Origin: Bacteroides sp.
Lineage (GTDB): Bacteria > Bacteroidota > Bacteroidia > Bacteroidales > Muribaculaceae
NCBI GenBank assembly: GCA_014802105.1
Contig: JAAVCX010000038.1
Location: 1 to 54,612, forward strand
DNA length: 54,612 bases
Direction: 5' to 3'
Shown here: one piece after another, positions 53,675 to 54,612 of the stretch
Position numbering within the stretch: the stretch's first letter is position 1
Layout of the letters: each line of letters starts with the position of its first letter
Program-made: the position numbers and the translations under genes
Notes under the pieces: generated by a model
Database searches by the model: none
What the model was told of the DNA's origin: nothing
What the model saw: only the letters and a program-made list of their open reading frames with translations

Positions 53675-54262
53675 TCAGAGATCGATCCACCAGTCCAATA
53701 CGCGCTTGAAATCATTTCTCAGAAGCTGGAAGTCATAGGTGTACTTCTTCTTGCGCATGGAGATACGGTCAATGACGGTAAGGAAATATTGGCTCATCGT
53801 CGTTTTTTGTTCTTTGCAAGACATGAAACTGAAAGATTTTTCAAACACGATAGTGACGTAGATCAGACCGGTGAGTTTGTTTAACGGGCCGATCTGAAAA
53901 CGGGGTCTCAGAAATAATCCCTCGCGCTCGATCCGGTCTTCGGAGTACATTGTCAGCAGGGTGTCATAGTAGTCTGACTGCCTGAGCCTGAGACTTTCAT
54001 CAGGAATAATGTAGTTTGTCTTGCAATGAAAATCGTCGTAGAAGCTCATGGCCGTATTGATAATGATCTGACGAAGTGTGTCGTCGCCATATCGAGTAGG
54101 CTGTAAATCGGCTTGTAACCTGGGGTTCAACTGTTCGGTAATGCTATCGAGAGTCGCGCGACTGCCCGGATAGCAGTTGTCGAGAGTCCTGACGATCTGT
54201 ATAGGTGTAGGGCGCGGTGAGTCGTTAGTTTCTGTCATTTCGCAAATGGTTGTATCGGTCAA
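53675..54262 (-). CDS. Protein of unknown function
   Basis: 195 residues, no signal peptide or membrane segment. Mixed alpha/beta, with DTLRQIIINTAMSFYDDFHCKTNY, a strand LIYVTIVFEKSFSFMS and a basic MRKKKYTYDFQLLRNDFKRVLDWWIDL end. I recognise no family. It lies about 106 nt upstream of the Sel1 gene on the same strand. Confidence 0.65.
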   Translation of the reverse strand: MTDTTICEMTETNDSPRPTPIQIVRTLDNCYPGSRATLDSITEQLNPRLQADLQPTRYGDDTLRQIIINTAMSFYDDFHCKTNYIIPDESLRLRQSDYYDTLLTMYSEDRIEREGLFLRPRFQIGPLNKLTGLIYVTIVFEKSFSFMSCKEQKTTMSQYFLTVIDRISMRKKKYTYDFQLLRNDFKRVLDWWIDL

Positions 54263-54515
54263 GTCTGAAATAATGATGTCATTTGATGATTTTCAGTCTG
54301 AGACGGGGAGTGCGAGAAAAGAAATCAATCTACAGAATGATTGACTTTGTTTAATTGCACTTTAGAACTGATCTAAACTAATTACAGAAAGTTAAAAACC
54401 AGAACTGAAATATTCTTTGAATTAACCCTTCGATTACTTATATCTCGGCGCCATCATAGAAGCGGGCACGAGCCACGGAACGCAGTCTGTTGATTGGTCG
54501 TATCTTTAAGCTAAT

Positions 54516-54611
54516 TTACGAATTCTTGGTCATGAATTTCCATGTGACTTTGCCCACGGTATCAGGCTTACCCTTCTCGGGACGCGAAATGGAACCTTTC
54601 AGGGCTCCATT
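54516..54611 (-). CDS. C-terminal end of an unknown protein (cut by window edge)
   Basis: 31 codons remain before TAA 54518-54516; the end reads GKPDTVGKVTWKFMTKNS. After the stop, the same frame stays open for about 25 more codons (to about 54443), so an in-frame stop in a longer gene cannot be excluded. No family recognised. Confidence 0.5.
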   Translation of the reverse strand, partial: NGALKGSISRPEKGKPDTVGKVTWKFMTKNS

Positions 54612-54612
54612 C

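Overview
The window looks like a chromosomal segment of a Bacteroidales bacterium, most likely of the Muribaculaceae (S24-7) type. Seen in the sequence: repeated promoters of the Bacteroidota form TTTG-N19/20-TAnnTTTG, starts without Shine-Dalgarno sequences, a three-subunit succinate dehydrogenase/fumarate reductase, a trpB-E-G-D-C-F-A operon, and lineage families such as DUF3990/DUF3791, DUF4595, golvesin-domain amidase, M64 peptidase and DcaP-like porin. The family-level assignment is inference. No rRNA, tRNA, CRISPR array, transposase or phage gene was recognised.

Layout. 0-0.8 kb (minus): an HTH / DUF3791 / DUF3990 module cut by the left edge, resembling a toxin-antitoxin unit with an ADP-ribosyltransferase-like effector. 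1.08-1.18 kb (plus): promoter plus terminator of a candidate small RNA. 1.4-5.0 kb (minus): nrdD-nrdG (anaerobic ribonucleotide reductase), a membrane-anchored unknown and yjbQ. 5.35-8.3 kb (minus): alaS and a Dabb-domain protein. 8.5-12.5 kb (minus): a strong terminator, then sdhB, sdhA and sdhC; SdhC carries an unusual cysteine-rich tail. 12.6-15.6 kb (minus): a MATE transporter and prfC. 15.8-22.5 kb (minus): the whole tryptophan operon, preceded by a complete leader-peptide attenuator. 22.7-32.9 kb (plus): a lineage-specific small protein, a TPR protein, Wza-like and Wzc-like export proteins, a Wzy/ligase-like membrane protein and a golvesin-interrupted cell-wall amidase. 33.0-34.8 kb (minus): nitroreductase and aldo/keto reductase, separated by a 200-bp palindromic element. 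34.9-37.1 kb (plus): eight dyad repeats at exactly 29-bp spacing leading into the promoter of an AAA+ ATPase (AAA_14/DUF4143 type), then a VanX-like dipeptidase. 37.4-38.2 kb (minus): a DUF4595 lipoprotein. 38.8-44.6 kb (plus): lysC, lysA, an OPT transporter and a second MATE transporter. 44.6-49.0 kb (minus): a lipoprotein, a GH24 lysozyme, a DcaP-like porin and an M64 metallopeptidase. 49.0-50.1 kb: an HxlR regulator divergent from an NTF2-like protein and a decayed FMN reductase gene, with a palindromic operator between. 50.3-54.6 kb: a dicarboxylate symporter, yaaA, a Sel1-repeat protein, an unknown, and the end of another unknown.

How the parts work together. Most of the window is housekeeping metabolism for a gut anaerobe: anaerobic dNTP synthesis, fumarate/succinate respiration, tryptophan and lysine synthesis, translation factors and envelope proteins. 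The most interesting non-coding structures are (i) the 29-bp-phased operator array before the AAA+ ATPase, (ii) the trp attenuator with three Trp codons and clear 1:2, 2:3 and 3:4 pairings, (iii) the small-RNA unit at 1.1 kb and (iv) the 200-bp palindrome at 33.6 kb. The most interesting protein oddities are the Cys-rich SdhC tail, the Wzc-like protein with a degenerate kinase domain, and the ART-like three-gene module. All assignments come from reading the sequence; no database search was run.
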